Notes: generated from the letters alone by a model not told the origin. DNA of 64,000 nucleotides from Actinospica sp035552695 (GCF_035552695.1 NZ_DASZKT010000279.1:1-64000), one strand, 5' to 3'; counted from the first letter of the stretch, positions 7,717-16,302 are shown. Translations and numbers: made by a program.

Positions 7717-10152
7717 ATGGCACGGCGTAGCGCACCCCGGGAGACCGAGCCCTTCGAAGAGCGGATCGTCGACATCGACGTGACCGATGAGATGTCGAAC
7801 TCCTACTTGGAGTATGCGTACTCGGTCATCTACTCGAGAGCACTGCCCGACGCCCGGGACGGGCTCAAGCCGGTGCACCGGCGGATTCTGTACCAGATGG
7901 GCGAGATGGGCCTGCGCCCGGACCGCGGCTTCGTGAAGTCGGCGCGCGTGGTCGGCGAGGTGATGGGCCGGCTGCACCCGCACGGCGACGGCGCGATCTA
8001 CGACGCGCTCGTGCGTCTGGCCCAGCCGTTCTCGATGCGGCTGCCGCTGGCCGACGGGCACGGCAACTTCGGCTCGCTCGGCAACGACGACCCGCCCGCG
8101 GCGATGCGGTACACCGAGGCGCGGCTGTCCCCCGCCGCCCTGCTGATGACCAATGACATCGACGAGGACACCGTCGAATTCGTCCCGAACTACGACGGCC
8201 AGGAGCAGGAGCCGCAGGTCCTGCCGGCCGCCTTCCCGAACCTGCTGGTGAACGGGACGGCCGGCATCGCGGTGGGCATGGCCACGAACATGCCGCCGCA
8301 CAACCTGGGCGAGGTGGTCGCGGCGGCGCGGCACCTGATCAAGCGTCCGGAGGCGACGCTGGAGGAGCTGCTGCAGTTCGTTCCCGGCCCGGACCTGCCG
8401 ACCGGCGGCCGGATCGTCGGCCTGAACGGGGTGCGCGACGCGTACGAGTCTGGCCGCGGCGTGTTCCGGATGCGGGCGACGGCGCACGTCGAGACGATCG
8501 GCCGGCGCCAGGGCATCGTGGTCACCGAGCTGCCGTACAACATCGGCCCGGAGAAGGTGATCTCGAAGATCAAGGAGCTGGTGCAGGCCAAGAAGGTCCA
8601 GGGCATCGCCGATCTCAAGGACCTGACGGACCGGACGAACGGCCTGCGGATCGTCATCGAGGTCAAGAACGGCTTCAACCCGGAGGCGATCCTCAACCAG
8701 CTCTACAAGCTGACGCCGCTGGAGGAGTCCTTCGGCATCAACAATGTGGCGCTGGTGGACGGCCAGCCGCTCACCCTGGGCCTGAAGGAACTGCTCGAGG
8801 TCTATCTCGACCACCGCTTCGAGGTGGTGCGGCGGCGCAGCGAGTTCCGCCGGAAGAAGCGCCAGGACCGGATGCACCTGGTCGACGGCCTGCTGATCGC
8901 GCTGCTCAACATCGACGCGGTGATCGAGACGATCCGCGCCTCGGAGAACGCGGCGGACGCGCGCCGCCGGCTGATGGATCAGTTCTCGCTGACCGAGATC
9001 CAGGCGAACTACATCCTGGACACCCCGCTGCGCCGGCTGACCAAGTTCGACCGCCTCGAGCTGGAGAACGAGCAGGAGCGGCTGCGCGCGGAGATCGCCG
9101 AGCTGTCCGCGATCCTCGAATCGGACGCGCTGCTGCGCAAGGTGGTCTCGGACGAGCTGGCGAAGGTGGCGAAGGAGTACGCGACGCCGCGTCGCACGGT
9201 GCTGTTCGAGGCGGACGAGGTGCCCGCCGTGGTGGACGTGCCGCTGGAGGTCGCGGACGAGCCGTGCCGGGTGGCGCTGTCCTCGACCGGCCTGCTCGCG
9301 CGGCTTCCCGCGAACTACTCGGCGGCGCCGGACCGGGCGCGGGCCAAGCACGACGCGTTCCTCTCGCTCATCGACGTGACCACGCGCGCGGATCTCGGCA
9401 TGGTGACCTCGGCCGGGCAGCTCTACCGGGTGGCCGTGGTGGACATCCCGGTGCTGCCGGGAGACGCGACGGGCCTGGCGGGCGGCATCTCGGTGCGAGA
9501 GCTGGTGCGCAGCCTGCCGGAGGACGAGCAGGTGCTGTGCGTGACGAGCCTGAACCCGGACTCGCAGGGCGTGGCGCTGGGCACGGAGCAGGGCGTGGTC
9601 AAGCGCGTCGTGCCGGAGTACCCGGGGAACAAGGACACGATGGAGATGATCACCCTCAAGGAGGGTGACCGGGTCGTCGGCGCGGTGGAACTGCGCACCG
9701 GCCGCGAGGATCTGGTGTTCATCACCTCGGACGCGCAGCTGCTGAAGTACTCGGCGGAGCTGGTGCGTCCGCAGGGCCGGCCCGCGGGCGGCATGGCCGG
9801 TATCAAGCTGGACGACGGCGTGAGCGTGCTGTCGTTCACCGTGGTGGACCCGGACAAGGACGCGGTCGTGGTCTCGGTCGCGGGCAGCGGGGACACGCTG
9901 CCGGGCGTGATGCTGGAGACGATCAAGGTCACGCCGTACCGCCTGTACCCGTCGAAGGGCCGGGCGACCGGCGGCGTGCGCTGCCAGCGCTTCCTCAAGG
10001 GCGAGGACCGGCTGGTGTTCGCCTGGGCCGGCGCGTACCCGGCACGGCCCACCGACGACGAGGGCCGCGCGCTCGAACTGCCCGCGCTGGACGACCGCCG
10101 CGACGGTTCCGGCGCTCCGCTGGCCAAGCCGATCTCGGTGATCGGCGCGTAG
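7717..10152 (+). CDS. parC: DNA topoisomerase IV subunit A (ParC/GyrA-like)
   Basis: An 811-aa type IIA topoisomerase breakage-reunion subunit. It has the winged-helix/DNA gate region (DGLKPVHRRILYQMGEMG, HPHGDGAIYDALVRLAQ) and the catalytic Tyr132 in AAMRYTEARL. The tower and coiled-coil region follows (DLTDRTNGLRIVIEVKNG, LDTPLRRLTKFDRLELE), then a C-terminal beta-pinwheel from about residue 500. The QRRGG(R/K)G 'GyrA box' of gyrase is not seen, which favours a topoisomerase IV-type decatenase over gyrase. The ATPase partner (ParE) is not in the window. The in-frame extension upstream of ATG 7717 overlaps the divergent promoter and is rejected. Confidence 0.9.
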   Translation: MARRSAPRETEPFEERIVDIDVTDEMSNSYLEYAYSVIYSRALPDARDGLKPVHRRILYQMGEMGLRPDRGFVKSARVVGEVMGRLHPHGDGAIYDALVRLAQPFSMRLPLADGHGNFGSLGNDDPPAAMRYTEARLSPAALLMTNDIDEDTVEFVPNYDGQEQEPQVLPAAFPNLLVNGTAGIAVGMATNMPPHNLGEVVAAARHLIKRPEATLEELLQFVPGPDLPTGGRIVGLNGVRDAYESGRGVFRMRATAHVETIGRRQGIVVTELPYNIGPEKVISKIKELVQAKKVQGIADLKDLTDRTNGLRIVIEVKNGFNPEAILNQLYKLTPLEESFGINNVALVDGQPLTLGLKELLEVYLDHRFEVVRRRSEFRRKKRQDRMHLVDGLLIALLNIDAVIETIRASENAADARRRLMDQFSLTEIQANYILDTPLRRLTKFDRLELENEQERLRAEIAELSAILESDALLRKVVSDELAKVAKEYATPRRTVLFEADEVPAVVDVPLEVADEPCRVALSSTGLLARLPANYSAAPDRARAKHDAFLSLIDVTTRADLGMVTSAGQLYRVAVVDIPVLPGDATGLAGGISVRELVRSLPEDEQVLCVTSLNPDSQGVALGTEQGVVKRVVPEYPGNKDTMEMITLKEGDRVVGAVELRTGREDLVFITSDAQLLKYSAELVRPQGRPAGGMAGIKLDDGVSVLSFTVVDPDKDAVVVSVAGSGDTLPGVMLETIKVTPYRLYPSKGRATGGVRCQRFLKGEDRLVFAWAGAYPARPTDDEGRALELPALDDRRDGSGAPLAKPISVIGA

Positions 10153-10166
10153 CCGGAAAGGTCGAT

Positions 10167-10198
10167 CGCGGGGCGGGAGCGCGTGCTTCCGCCCCGCG
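10167..10198. terminator. Hairpin terminator between parC and the small membrane protein gene
   Basis: A 13-bp stem (10167-10179 with 10186-10198) with one G-U pair and a CGCGTG loop, between convergent genes. It probably acts in both directions. Confidence 0.65.
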
Positions 10199-10206
10199 GC
10201 GGTCTG

Positions 10207-10464
10207 TCATTCCGCCGGCTCTTGCTCCGGACCCTGGCCGCGCAGCCGCCACTCGCCGAGGGCCAGCGTGGCGAGGCAGAAGGGCAGCATCGTCGGCACG
10301 ATCGGGCCGCCGCACGCCAGCCAGAGGAGGATCGGCCCGAAGGCGATCGCGAGGCCGCGGAACGCTCGCGGCCGGATGCGTGTGCTGATTCGCACCGGCC
10401 CGGCGAGCACCCCGGCCAGGCCGAAGCAGACGCCGATGACGACGGCGGTCGTTGTCGAATTCAT
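10207..10464 (-). CDS. Small integral membrane protein
   Basis: An 85-aa protein starting MNSTTTAVVIGVCFGLAGVLAGPV. Three hydrophobic segments are separated by a basic loop (RISTRIRPRAFRG), and the tail GQGPEQEPAE is hydrophilic. No enzyme motif is seen. It is preceded by a candidate 36-codon ORF on the same strand ending 15 bp upstream, and is convergent with parC across a hairpin terminator. Family not recognised. Confidence 0.55.
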   Translation of the reverse strand: MNSTTTAVVIGVCFGLAGVLAGPVRISTRIRPRAFRGLAIAFGPILLWLACGGPIVPTMLPFCLATLALGEWRLRGQGPEQEPAE

Positions 10465-10479
10465 CAGGACGGTCAACCG

Positions 10480-10590
10480 TCAACCGTCGACTCGGCGGCG
10501 GGTGATCAGTGTGCTCAGCGTGCTCACGACGGGCCCGGCGTGCGCCGGGATCTCCCGGCGGCGCACGCCGGACGCGACGACCTCCCGCAT
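10480..10590 (-). CDS. Candidate 36-aa basic small protein
   Basis: A short ORF starting ATG at 10590 (MREVVASGVRRREIPAHAG) and ending RRRVDG before TGA. A GGAAGGAAG Shine-Dalgarno lies 6-8 nt upstream. Thirty-two of 36 codons end in G or C, the same bias as the large genes. It stops 15 bp before the start of the small membrane protein gene, suggesting a two-gene unit. No family is recognised, and a chance ORF in GC-rich DNA cannot be excluded. Confidence 0.35.
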   Translation of the reverse strand: MREVVASGVRRREIPAHAGPVVSTLSTLITRRRVDG

Positions 10591-10781
10591 CGCACGCTTC
10601 CTTCCACCGGGCCCACACCACCGGAGACGGGCCCACCGCCGTTCCGGTTCAATGACCCAACAGTAGGTCGCGCTCCAGAATGTTGAGGTAACGAGAACGT
10701 CAATAACCAGGCGAGATACGCGCAGAATCTCATGAAAGCCCGGCGCGTCCCGGGCGCTGCGCGGCGTGGGAGAATGGCGGC

Positions 10782-11705
10782 ATGCGACCTTCGTTCTCGA
10801 CTGCCGGTGTGGTGGACCTGTCCGCGCTGAAGAAGCCGGCGGCGCCGGCGGGAGCGGCGGGCTCCGCCGCGTCCGGCGCCGCGGGGGCCGATGCCGGCTC
10901 CGCGCATGTGATCGACGTCAATGAGGCCGACTTCAAGACGGCCGTGCTGGAGCGCTCGCAGCAGGTGCCTGTGGTGCTCGACCTGTGGGCCGAGTGGTGC
11001 GAGCCGTGCAAGCAGCTGAGCCCGGTGCTTGAGCGGCTCGCCGAGGAGTTCGGCGGGCGGTTCTTACTGGCCAAGGTGGATGTGGACGCCAACCCGCAGC
11101 TTCAGCAGGCGCTGCAGGTGCAGGGCATCCCGGCGGTCAAGGCCGTCGTGCAGGGGCAGCTGATCGGCGAGTTCACCGGCGTGCTGCCGGAGGCCGAGGT
11201 GCGGCAGTGGCTGACCGAGCTGGTCACCCTGGCCGAGACGGAGTTCGGCATGACGGGCCCGGCGGACGCCGCGCCGCTGCCCGCGCCGCCGCTCGACCCG
11301 ATGCTGCAGGCCGCGTACTCCGCACTGGAGTCGGACGATCTGGACGGCGCCGCGCGCGCCCTGCAGAACCTGCTCTCCGACCAGCCGGCGCACGCCGAGG
11401 CCAAGGTGATGCTCGCCCAGGTCGAGCTGATGCGCCGGACCGCGACCGTCGACCCGGCCGCCGTGCTGGCCGCCGCGAAGGCCGCGCCGGACGACGTCGA
11501 GGCCCAGTGCGCCGCGGCCGACGTGCTGGTGGTCTCCGGTCAGCCCGAGGAGGCCTTCGCCCTCCTGCTCGACGCCGTGCGCCGCTCCACCGGCGCCGAA
11601 AAGGATCGCGCCCGGCTGCTGCTGATCGAATACTTCGAGCTGCTCGGCAACGAGCACCCGGCCGTGCCCAAGGCCAGGCAGCGGCTCGCGCGACTGCTGT
11701 TCTAG
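10782..11705 (+). CDS. Thioredoxin-TPR fold co-chaperone (YbbN/CnoX-like)
   Basis: A 307-aa cytosolic protein. After an Ala/Gly-rich linker (residues 19-40), a thioredoxin domain spans about 42-150 with the CxxC motif WAEWCEPCK (Cys73, Cys76) and the cis-Pro loop VQGIPAVKAV. From about 175 on there is a TPR-like alpha-helical C-terminal domain (LDGAARALQNLLSDQPAHAEA, EEAFALLLDAVRR). This two-domain arrangement is that of YbbN/CnoX chaperedoxins, which hold oxidised clients for chaperonin systems. ATG at 10782 follows GGAG at about 8 nt spacing. Confidence 0.87.
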   Translation: MRPSFSTAGVVDLSALKKPAAPAGAAGSAASGAAGADAGSAHVIDVNEADFKTAVLERSQQVPVVLDLWAEWCEPCKQLSPVLERLAEEFGGRFLLAKVDVDANPQLQQALQVQGIPAVKAVVQGQLIGEFTGVLPEAEVRQWLTELVTLAETEFGMTGPADAAPLPAPPLDPMLQAAYSALESDDLDGAARALQNLLSDQPAHAEAKVMLAQVELMRRTATVDPAAVLAAAKAAPDDVEAQCAAADVLVVSGQPEEAFALLLDAVRRSTGAEKDRARLLLIEYFELLGNEHPAVPKARQRLARLLF

Positions 11706-12101
11706 GCCTTTCAGGGCCGCGACTTCGTATTCGGTGGCGATAAGCGTGACTAAGGGTTGATTACCGGCCGCGCGACGTGCCCCACCGGGCGTGCACTATG
11801 CCGCTCATGGCCGACACATTACCGACTCTTTACCAAGTCGCACGCGGCGAATTTTGGTGACGCAGAGTAATATCAGGAGCCGCCGGAACGGCGTTTACCA
11901 GGCCTTTGTCCGGATTTACCCGCGCACGACGAGTAATCGAAAGCCCCTCCCCGGGGGGATCTCCACCCGTTTCGTCGGCCCTTAGGTTACCAGCCGGTAA
12001 CGGGGCCCTTGTGTATACGGTTGGGTGTCTACGAACATCCCTCTACCGGCCTTCGGTCGGACATACGGTCTGCACATTGGTCTACATAGGAGTGGACGCG
12101 G
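11706..12101. other. 396-bp gene-free region upstream of the DUF6230 gene
   Basis: The longest stretch without a convincing gene. It is visibly less GC-rich than its surroundings (for example the AT-rich segments around 11850-11875 and 11895-11940), has no ORF with actinomycete codon bias, and ends in a GGAG Shine-Dalgarno for the gene at 12102. It contains the GTTACC-N4-GGTAAC repeat at 11987-12002. It most likely holds the promoter and a long leader of the envelope locus that follows. Confidence 0.5.
11987..12002. promoter_or_regulatory. GTTACC-N4-GGTAAC inverted repeat (candidate operator)
   Basis: Perfect 6-bp arms (11987-11992 and 11997-12002) around AGCC, about 100 bp upstream of the DUF6230 start. 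The size and symmetry fit a TetR- or GntR-type dimer site. No regulator gene is adjacent, so this is inferred from symmetry alone. Confidence 0.4.
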
Positions 12102-12716
12102 ATGAAAGACACCTCCGGGGCCCAGGTTCTCGGGCGCACCTCGCTCAAGCGGCTCGGTATCGTCATGGTGCCGACCGTGGCCGCGGCCGGCGTTCTGACC
12201 GTTCTGATGGCCAGCGGTGCCGTCGCGGTCGGCTTCGCCATCTCGGGCCAGACCGCGCAGATGACCATCGGTCAGCTGGACGGCACCGGCTTCGCGCAGT
12301 ACGGCAGCACGGACAGCGGTAGCGGCGGCACGACCGCGGTGGCCGTCTCGGCGTTCAAGACCGCCAAGATCACCAAGGGTCTGTGCCAGTCGGTGAGCAC
12401 CAGCCTCGGCCCGCTCGGCACCTACACCCTCACGCTCTCCGCCAACAGCGCCGACGCCACCGACCTCATCGTCGACCTGCAGTCGCTGAAGGCGTCCGAG
12501 GCGGACTTCACCAAGATCAACATCGGCGTCGACGCCTCGCAGATCCAGGGCAGCGCCAGTGGCGCCGAGGGCAAGGCCGGCCTGTTCGGCCAGGAGGCCG
12601 ACGGCGCGGTCCTGACCAACATCCAGCAGGTCGCCAACGCGACCTCGGCCGGCGAGTTCGATCTGCACGGCATGGGTCTGAGCCTGTCGAAGTCCGGCAC
12701 GGGCTGCATCAGCTAG
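12102..12716 (+). CDS. DUF6230 family membrane-anchored exported protein
   Basis: A 204-aa protein with an N-terminal hydrophobic segment (about residues 20-50, LGIVMVPTVAAAGVLTVLM then GAVAVGFAI) and a mostly beta-predicted extracytoplasmic domain rich in Ser, Thr, Ala and Gly (ISGQTAQMTIGQLDGTGFAQY, TYTLTLSANSADATDLIVDL). It contains two Cys (in GLCQSV and TGCIS) that could form a disulphide. The overall pattern matches the actinobacterial DUF6230 family, of unknown function, usually next to DUF6114 genes as here. The start follows AGGAG by 9 nt. It is the first gene of a three-gene envelope locus. Confidence 0.75.
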   Translation: MKDTSGAQVLGRTSLKRLGIVMVPTVAAAGVLTVLMASGAVAVGFAISGQTAQMTIGQLDGTGFAQYGSTDSGSGGTTAVAVSAFKTAKITKGLCQSVSTSLGPLGTYTLTLSANSADATDLIVDLQSLKASEADFTKINIGVDASQIQGSASGAEGKAGLFGQEADGAVLTNIQQVANATSAGEFDLHGMGLSLSKSGTGCIS

Positions 12717-12870
12717 CAACGCGCCGGGGGGACCGTCGCGTCCGGCAAGGCAAGGCCGACAATTCCGCCGACGCGGATACCGTGAGGTGACGCGTCGGCG
12801 GTGTGCATGCCGCCCGGATCCGTACTCGAACCCCTTGACCTGACCTGCCCGTCCTTGGAGCACTGAATTC

Positions 12871-13515
12871 ATGATCAGCACCCCTGAGCAGCGGCGAGCC
12901 GACACCCTCTGGGACCGGCTCACGGCTCCGACCGAGCCGTACCGCCGGCCGTTCCGCCGCTGGCGACGGGAGCGGCCGTTCGGCGCGGGACTGAGTATCC
13001 TGCTGTCCGGGCTCGAGATCTACTGGGCCCCGCACAGCAGCGTCGGCAAGATGCTCTCCATGGGGCTGCCCGGCATCTCCAGCCTGTTCATCGCGATCTT
13101 CCTGGTGATCTTCGGGATCACGGTGTGGTTCTTCCCCACCTACCGGGTCTTCTCCGGCATCGCCTCGATCCTGCTGGCCCTGCTGTCGCTCGTCGCGACC
13201 AACCTCGGCGGCTTCTTCATCGGCTTCCTGCTCGGCATGATGGGCGGCGCCTTCGCCGTCGCGTGGACGCCGCGGGACGACTACACCGTGGAGACCCGCA
13301 GGCAGCGGCGGCACCGGCTGGAGGCCGAGGCCGCGGCCGGCGGCGCGGGCGCGGAGTCGGAGGCGGAGACCGCCGAGTTCACCGCGGCCGCCCCGGAGAC
13401 CGACCCGATCGCCGGACAGAACCCCGAATACAGCGAGAACACCCAGATCATCGAGCAGGCCGCCTCCCCGGGCGAGTCCGGCCCGAACAGACAGCCCACC
13501 ACCGAACAGGAGTGA
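12871..13515 (+). CDS. DUF6114 family membrane protein
   Basis: A 214-aa protein with a short basic N-terminus and three to four transmembrane segments between about residues 42 and 130 (LSILLSGLEIYW, LFIAIFLVIFGITVWFF, IASILLALLSLVATNLGGFFIGFLLGMMGG). A cytoplasmic tail follows that is rich in Arg and then Glu/Ala/Gly. The pattern fits DUF6114. It lies 154 bp downstream of the DUF6230 gene, and its TGA is 3 bp before the GTG of the secreted-protein gene, so the last two are clearly coupled. Role unknown. Confidence 0.75.
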   Translation: MISTPEQRRADTLWDRLTAPTEPYRRPFRRWRRERPFGAGLSILLSGLEIYWAPHSSVGKMLSMGLPGISSLFIAIFLVIFGITVWFFPTYRVFSGIASILLALLSLVATNLGGFFIGFLLGMMGGAFAVAWTPRDDYTVETRRQRRHRLEAEAAAGGAGAESEAETAEFTAAAPETDPIAGQNPEYSENTQIIEQAASPGESGPNRQPTTEQE

Positions 13516-13518
13516 TCT

Positions 13519-14739
13519 GTGCCCGCCACCGCTCGCTCCCACCGGCGCCGGGCCCACACGCCGCACTCGCGCCGTCGGTTGACGGCCATCGGAGTGCCGA
13601 GCGCGATGGTCGCCCTCGTCGGCGTGGCATTCGCCGCGGCGCCGGCGATCGCCGCCAACCCCGGCAGCACCGCGCTTCCCTTCCCGACCGTGTGCGCGTC
13701 CACGCAGTCGACGTCGAGGTCCGCCAGCCCGTCACCGAGCACGCCGAGTGCCTCGGCGACCAGCAGCACCCCGACGCCGAGCGCGTCCAGTGCCTCGGCT
13801 TCGGCCAAGGCGCAGACCGTGAAGACCACGGTTCCGGCGGCGCCGAGCACCACCGGCAAGTCGACCGCGACAGGCGGCGCCTCCGCGTCGGCGAGCCCGA
13901 GCGCGTCCGCCTCGAGTACCAACGGCGGATTCTTCGGCTGGCTCAACGGAATCTGGACGTGGATCACCGGCTCGTCGGACACGACGACCGGCACGCCCAA
14001 GGCCGTCACCCCGGCGACGGCCGCGAAGACACAGAGCACTACCACTCAGGTGAAGAACGTCTCCGCGGTCACGAGTTCGAAGAGCACCACCGGTTCGTCG
14101 AGTGGTTCCTCGAAGAGCAGCAGCGATTCGAAGACCACCACCTCGACGACGAGTGCCGCGACACCCAGCGCCACGACCAGCAGCGCCAGCGCGTCGCCCA
14201 CGTCGACGGCGAACTGCATCTCCTCGGCGTCGGCCGCGGCTCTCGCCAAGAAGGCGGCCGCGAACGGTACGTCCGAGGGCGTCGACACCACCACGATCCC
14301 GTGGGTGCTGAAGACCCCGACGTTGCTGATGTACGACCTGACGTACAACGGCGTGAAGACGGTCCAGGTGTGGAACGGGTCCGCGTACGTGGCCCAGCAG
14401 GTGCTCGACTTCACCGCGTCGAAGCTCACGATCCAGTCGATGGTCACCTACTCGATCCAGTTCGGGCAGACCGTCTACAACAACGCGGGCGTCGGCACCA
14501 CCACCACGCTGATCAACCCGCACCTGATGGTGGAGAAGATGACGGCGCAGCTGCTGGGGCTGATCCCGCAGACCTACGATCCGTCGAATCAGCCGCCGCT
14601 GCCGGTCGGCCTGACCATCCCGCTGATCCCGATCCTGTTCACCGACGTGACCACGCAGCTGGCTTATCTGCACACGGACACGATCTCGGTGCCCGGGTTC
14701 GACGGCCACGGCGTGACCGGTACCGCGACACCCCAGTAA
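13519..14739 (+). CDS. Secreted Ser/Thr-rich protein of a DUF6230/DUF6114 locus
   Basis: A 406-aa protein with a basic N-terminus and a Sec-type signal peptide ending in APAIA-AN near residue 46. A long low-complexity Ser/Thr/Ala/Pro stalk follows (about 58-130 and 160-235, for example SPSPSTPSASATSSTPTPS), broken by a short hydrophobic aromatic block GGFFGWLNGIWTWITGSSD. The folded C-terminal part (about 240-406) includes TTTIPWVLKTPTLLMYDLTYNG, an unusual Gln/Val-rich strand region and a hydrophobic Pro-rich stretch. The GTG start has AGGAG 8 nt upstream, overlapping the end of the DUF6114 gene. No known domain is recognised. A surface stalk protein or envelope-lipid partner is possible. 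Confidence 0.7.
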   Translation: MPATARSHRRRAHTPHSRRRLTAIGVPSAMVALVGVAFAAAPAIAANPGSTALPFPTVCASTQSTSRSASPSPSTPSASATSSTPTPSASSASASAKAQTVKTTVPAAPSTTGKSTATGGASASASPSASASSTNGGFFGWLNGIWTWITGSSDTTTGTPKAVTPATAAKTQSTTTQVKNVSAVTSSKSTTGSSSGSSKSSSDSKTTTSTTSAATPSATTSSASASPTSTANCISSASAAALAKKAAANGTSEGVDTTTIPWVLKTPTLLMYDLTYNGVKTVQVWNGSAYVAQQVLDFTASKLTIQSMVTYSIQFGQTVYNNAGVGTTTTLINPHLMVEKMTAQLLGLIPQTYDPSNQPPLPVGLTIPLIPILFTDVTTQLAYLHTDTISVPGFDGHGVTGTATPQ

Positions 14740-14770
14740 GCGGTAGAGGCAATAAGCGCTCGGATATGAC

Positions 14771-14807
14771 GAAGCCGGGCCGGTCCGCGAAGGACCGGCC
14801 CGGCTTC
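14771..14807. terminator. Perfect 16-bp hairpin terminator
   Basis: Stem 14771-14786 with 14792-14807, loop GCGAA, between the convergent secreted-protein and AIM24 genes. Probably bidirectional. Confidence 0.85.
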
Positions 14808-14828
14808 CTCGTCTCCGCGTCCGCGTGC

Positions 14829-15608
14829 TCAGCCGCCGAGCAGCTTGGAGCCGATCTTCAGCGCGGCCGCCGCGCCGCCCACGGCCGCCGCGGTGCCCGC
14901 CGCCTGCTCGGCGCCCGCGGCCGGGCTGTAGTAGCCGGACTGCAGGCCGACCCGGCCCGGGCCGGTGAACCGGTTGAACACGATGTTCCCGCCGCCCGCG
15001 AGCAGACCCGTCTTCAGGCCGTACATCTGCTGGCCGTAGCCGACCGAGACGTCCCGGTAGATCCACGAGCCGGGCTCCACGTCGATGACCTCGCCGGGCT
15101 GCAGCATGACCTCGAAGGCGTTGCCGTGCGCGTGCAGCCAGAGCAGGCCGTCGCCCTGCGGCGCGTCGAAGCGGTCCTGCCAGAAGCCCTGGCCGCCGAA
15201 GAGCATCGAGCCGACGCCCTTGATCCGCTCCGGGGCGAAGGTGAGGTTCATGGTCGCGGCCAGGAACTGGTGCTCGCGCACGTACAGCGACTGGCCGTGC
15301 GGGATGGTGAGCGGGAAGACCTGGCCGGAGGAGTCGCGGGAGAAGGCTATCTCGCCGTAGCCGACGGCCTGGGTCATCATGATCGGCATGCCCGCGATGA
15401 CCCGCTTGAAGGCCCCTGGCATGCGCATCAGCTGAATGTCGATCTGCGGCTGCTTCCACAGCACGACGTGGTGCTCGAAGTACACCGGCATCTGGCCGTT
15501 CAGAGCCAGGTGCAGCACCGGAACGAGCTGCCCCTCGATGCGGTAGGCCATGCCGGGGCCCTGGCCCTCGGTGACCTGCGACGGCAGCAGGCTGACTGAG
15601 GCAGTCAT
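14829..15608 (-). CDS. AIM24 family protein
   Basis: A 259-aa beta-rich protein with AIM24/TIGR00266-like features: EGQLVPVLHLAL, MTQAVGYGEIAFSRDSSGQVFPL, LFGGQGFWQDRF, LWLHAHGNAFEVMLQPGE and IDVEPGSWI. The C-terminus (AGAEQAAGTAAAVGGAAAAL) is Ala/Gly-rich and hydrophobic. Bacterial members are single-domain proteins of unknown function. The gene stands alone on the minus strand, with a spaced inverted repeat 34-64 bp upstream of the ATG at 15608. Confidence 0.85.
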   Translation of the reverse strand: MTASVSLLPSQVTEGQGPGMAYRIEGQLVPVLHLALNGQMPVYFEHHVVLWKQPQIDIQLMRMPGAFKRVIAGMPIMMTQAVGYGEIAFSRDSSGQVFPLTIPHGQSLYVREHQFLAATMNLTFAPERIKGVGSMLFGGQGFWQDRFDAPQGDGLLWLHAHGNAFEVMLQPGEVIDVEPGSWIYRDVSVGYGQQMYGLKTGLLAGGGNIVFNRFTGPGRVGLQSGYYSPAAGAEQAAGTAAAVGGAAAALKIGSKLLGG

Positions 15609-15641
15609 CCGGCCCCCCTGTTCTGTTCGCGAAGATACGTA

Positions 15642-15672
15642 CGAATGACGCTGACAGTGTTCCAGTCATTCG
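15642..15672. promoter_or_regulatory. CGAATGAC-N15-GTCATTCG inverted repeat upstream of the AIM24 gene
   Basis: Perfect 8-bp arms (15642-15649 and 15665-15672), 23 bp from arm centre to arm centre, which is about two helical turns and so on one DNA face. It lies in the 112-bp region between the AIM24 start and the end of bcp. Candidate operator, not matched to a known regulator. Confidence 0.4.
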
Positions 15673-15720
15673 CCATAACGCAAAGGGCGAACAGAAGCAA
15701 GGGGGACGGCTGACGGGGGC

Positions 15721-16197
15721 TCAGCCGAGGCCGAGGTCCTTGCGCAGCTTGGCGACGTGGCCGGTGGCCTTGACGTTGTACTGGGCCAGCTCGATCTTCC
15801 CGGCCTCGTCGACCACGAAGGTCGAGCGGATCACGCCGACGACGGTCTTGCCGTACAGCTTCTTCTCGCCGAACGCGCCGTACGCGGTCAGCACGGCCTT
15901 GTCCGGGTCGGACAGCAGCGGGAAGTTGACGGAGTCGCGCTCGCGGAACTTGGCCAGCTTCTCCGGCTTGTCCGGGGACAGGCCGAGCACGGCGTACCCG
16001 GCGGCGGCGAGCGACTGCAGGCTGTCCCGGAAGTCGCAGGCCTGCTTGGTGCAGCCCGGGGTCATCGCGGCGGGGTAGACGTACACGATCACCTTCTGCC
16101 CGGCGTAGTCGGCGAGGGAGACCGGCTTGCCGTCGGCGTCCGGGAGGGTGAAGGCGGGGGCGGGTTCGCCGGGGGCGAGGCGGGTGGCTTCGGTCAT
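15721..16197 (-). CDS. bcp: Thiol peroxidase / peroxiredoxin of the BCP family
   Basis: A 158-aa peroxiredoxin that reduces H2O2 and organic peroxides with thioredoxin as donor. The thioredoxin-like fold has the peroxidatic Cys49 and the resolving Cys54 in TPGCTKQACDFRD, characteristic of atypical 2-Cys BCP/PrxQ enzymes. Other family blocks are GEPAPAFTLPDADGKPVSL and RSTFVVDEAGKI. The residue before the TPGC motif is Met-Ala (PAAMTPGC) where many members have Phe-Thr or similar, an unremarkable change. Full length, single gene. Confidence 0.92.
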   Translation of the reverse strand: MTEATRLAPGEPAPAFTLPDADGKPVSLADYAGQKVIVYVYPAAMTPGCTKQACDFRDSLQSLAAAGYAVLGLSPDKPEKLAKFRERDSVNFPLLSDPDKAVLTAYGAFGEKKLYGKTVVGVIRSTFVVDEAGKIELAQYNVKATGHVAKLRKDLGLG

Positions 16198-16302
16198 GAG
16201 GTAAATCTAAGCCACGCCGGGGACACCGCTTCTTCGCTCGCCTGGCGCAACGGAAGTTATTTTCGTCGTACCGCTGGGCACTCGGGGGAGCGAGGTGGTC
16301 AC

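Noticed and set aside
11791..11985. 64-codon ORF in the gene-free region
   Set aside because: No Shine-Dalgarno, non-typical codon use and no similarity noticed.
13732..15669. 645-codon frame on the minus strand across the secreted protein and AIM24 genes
   Set aside because: Repetitive Arg/Gly/Ala composition typical of antisense frames in GC-rich DNA. The AIM24 gene in another frame is clearly real.
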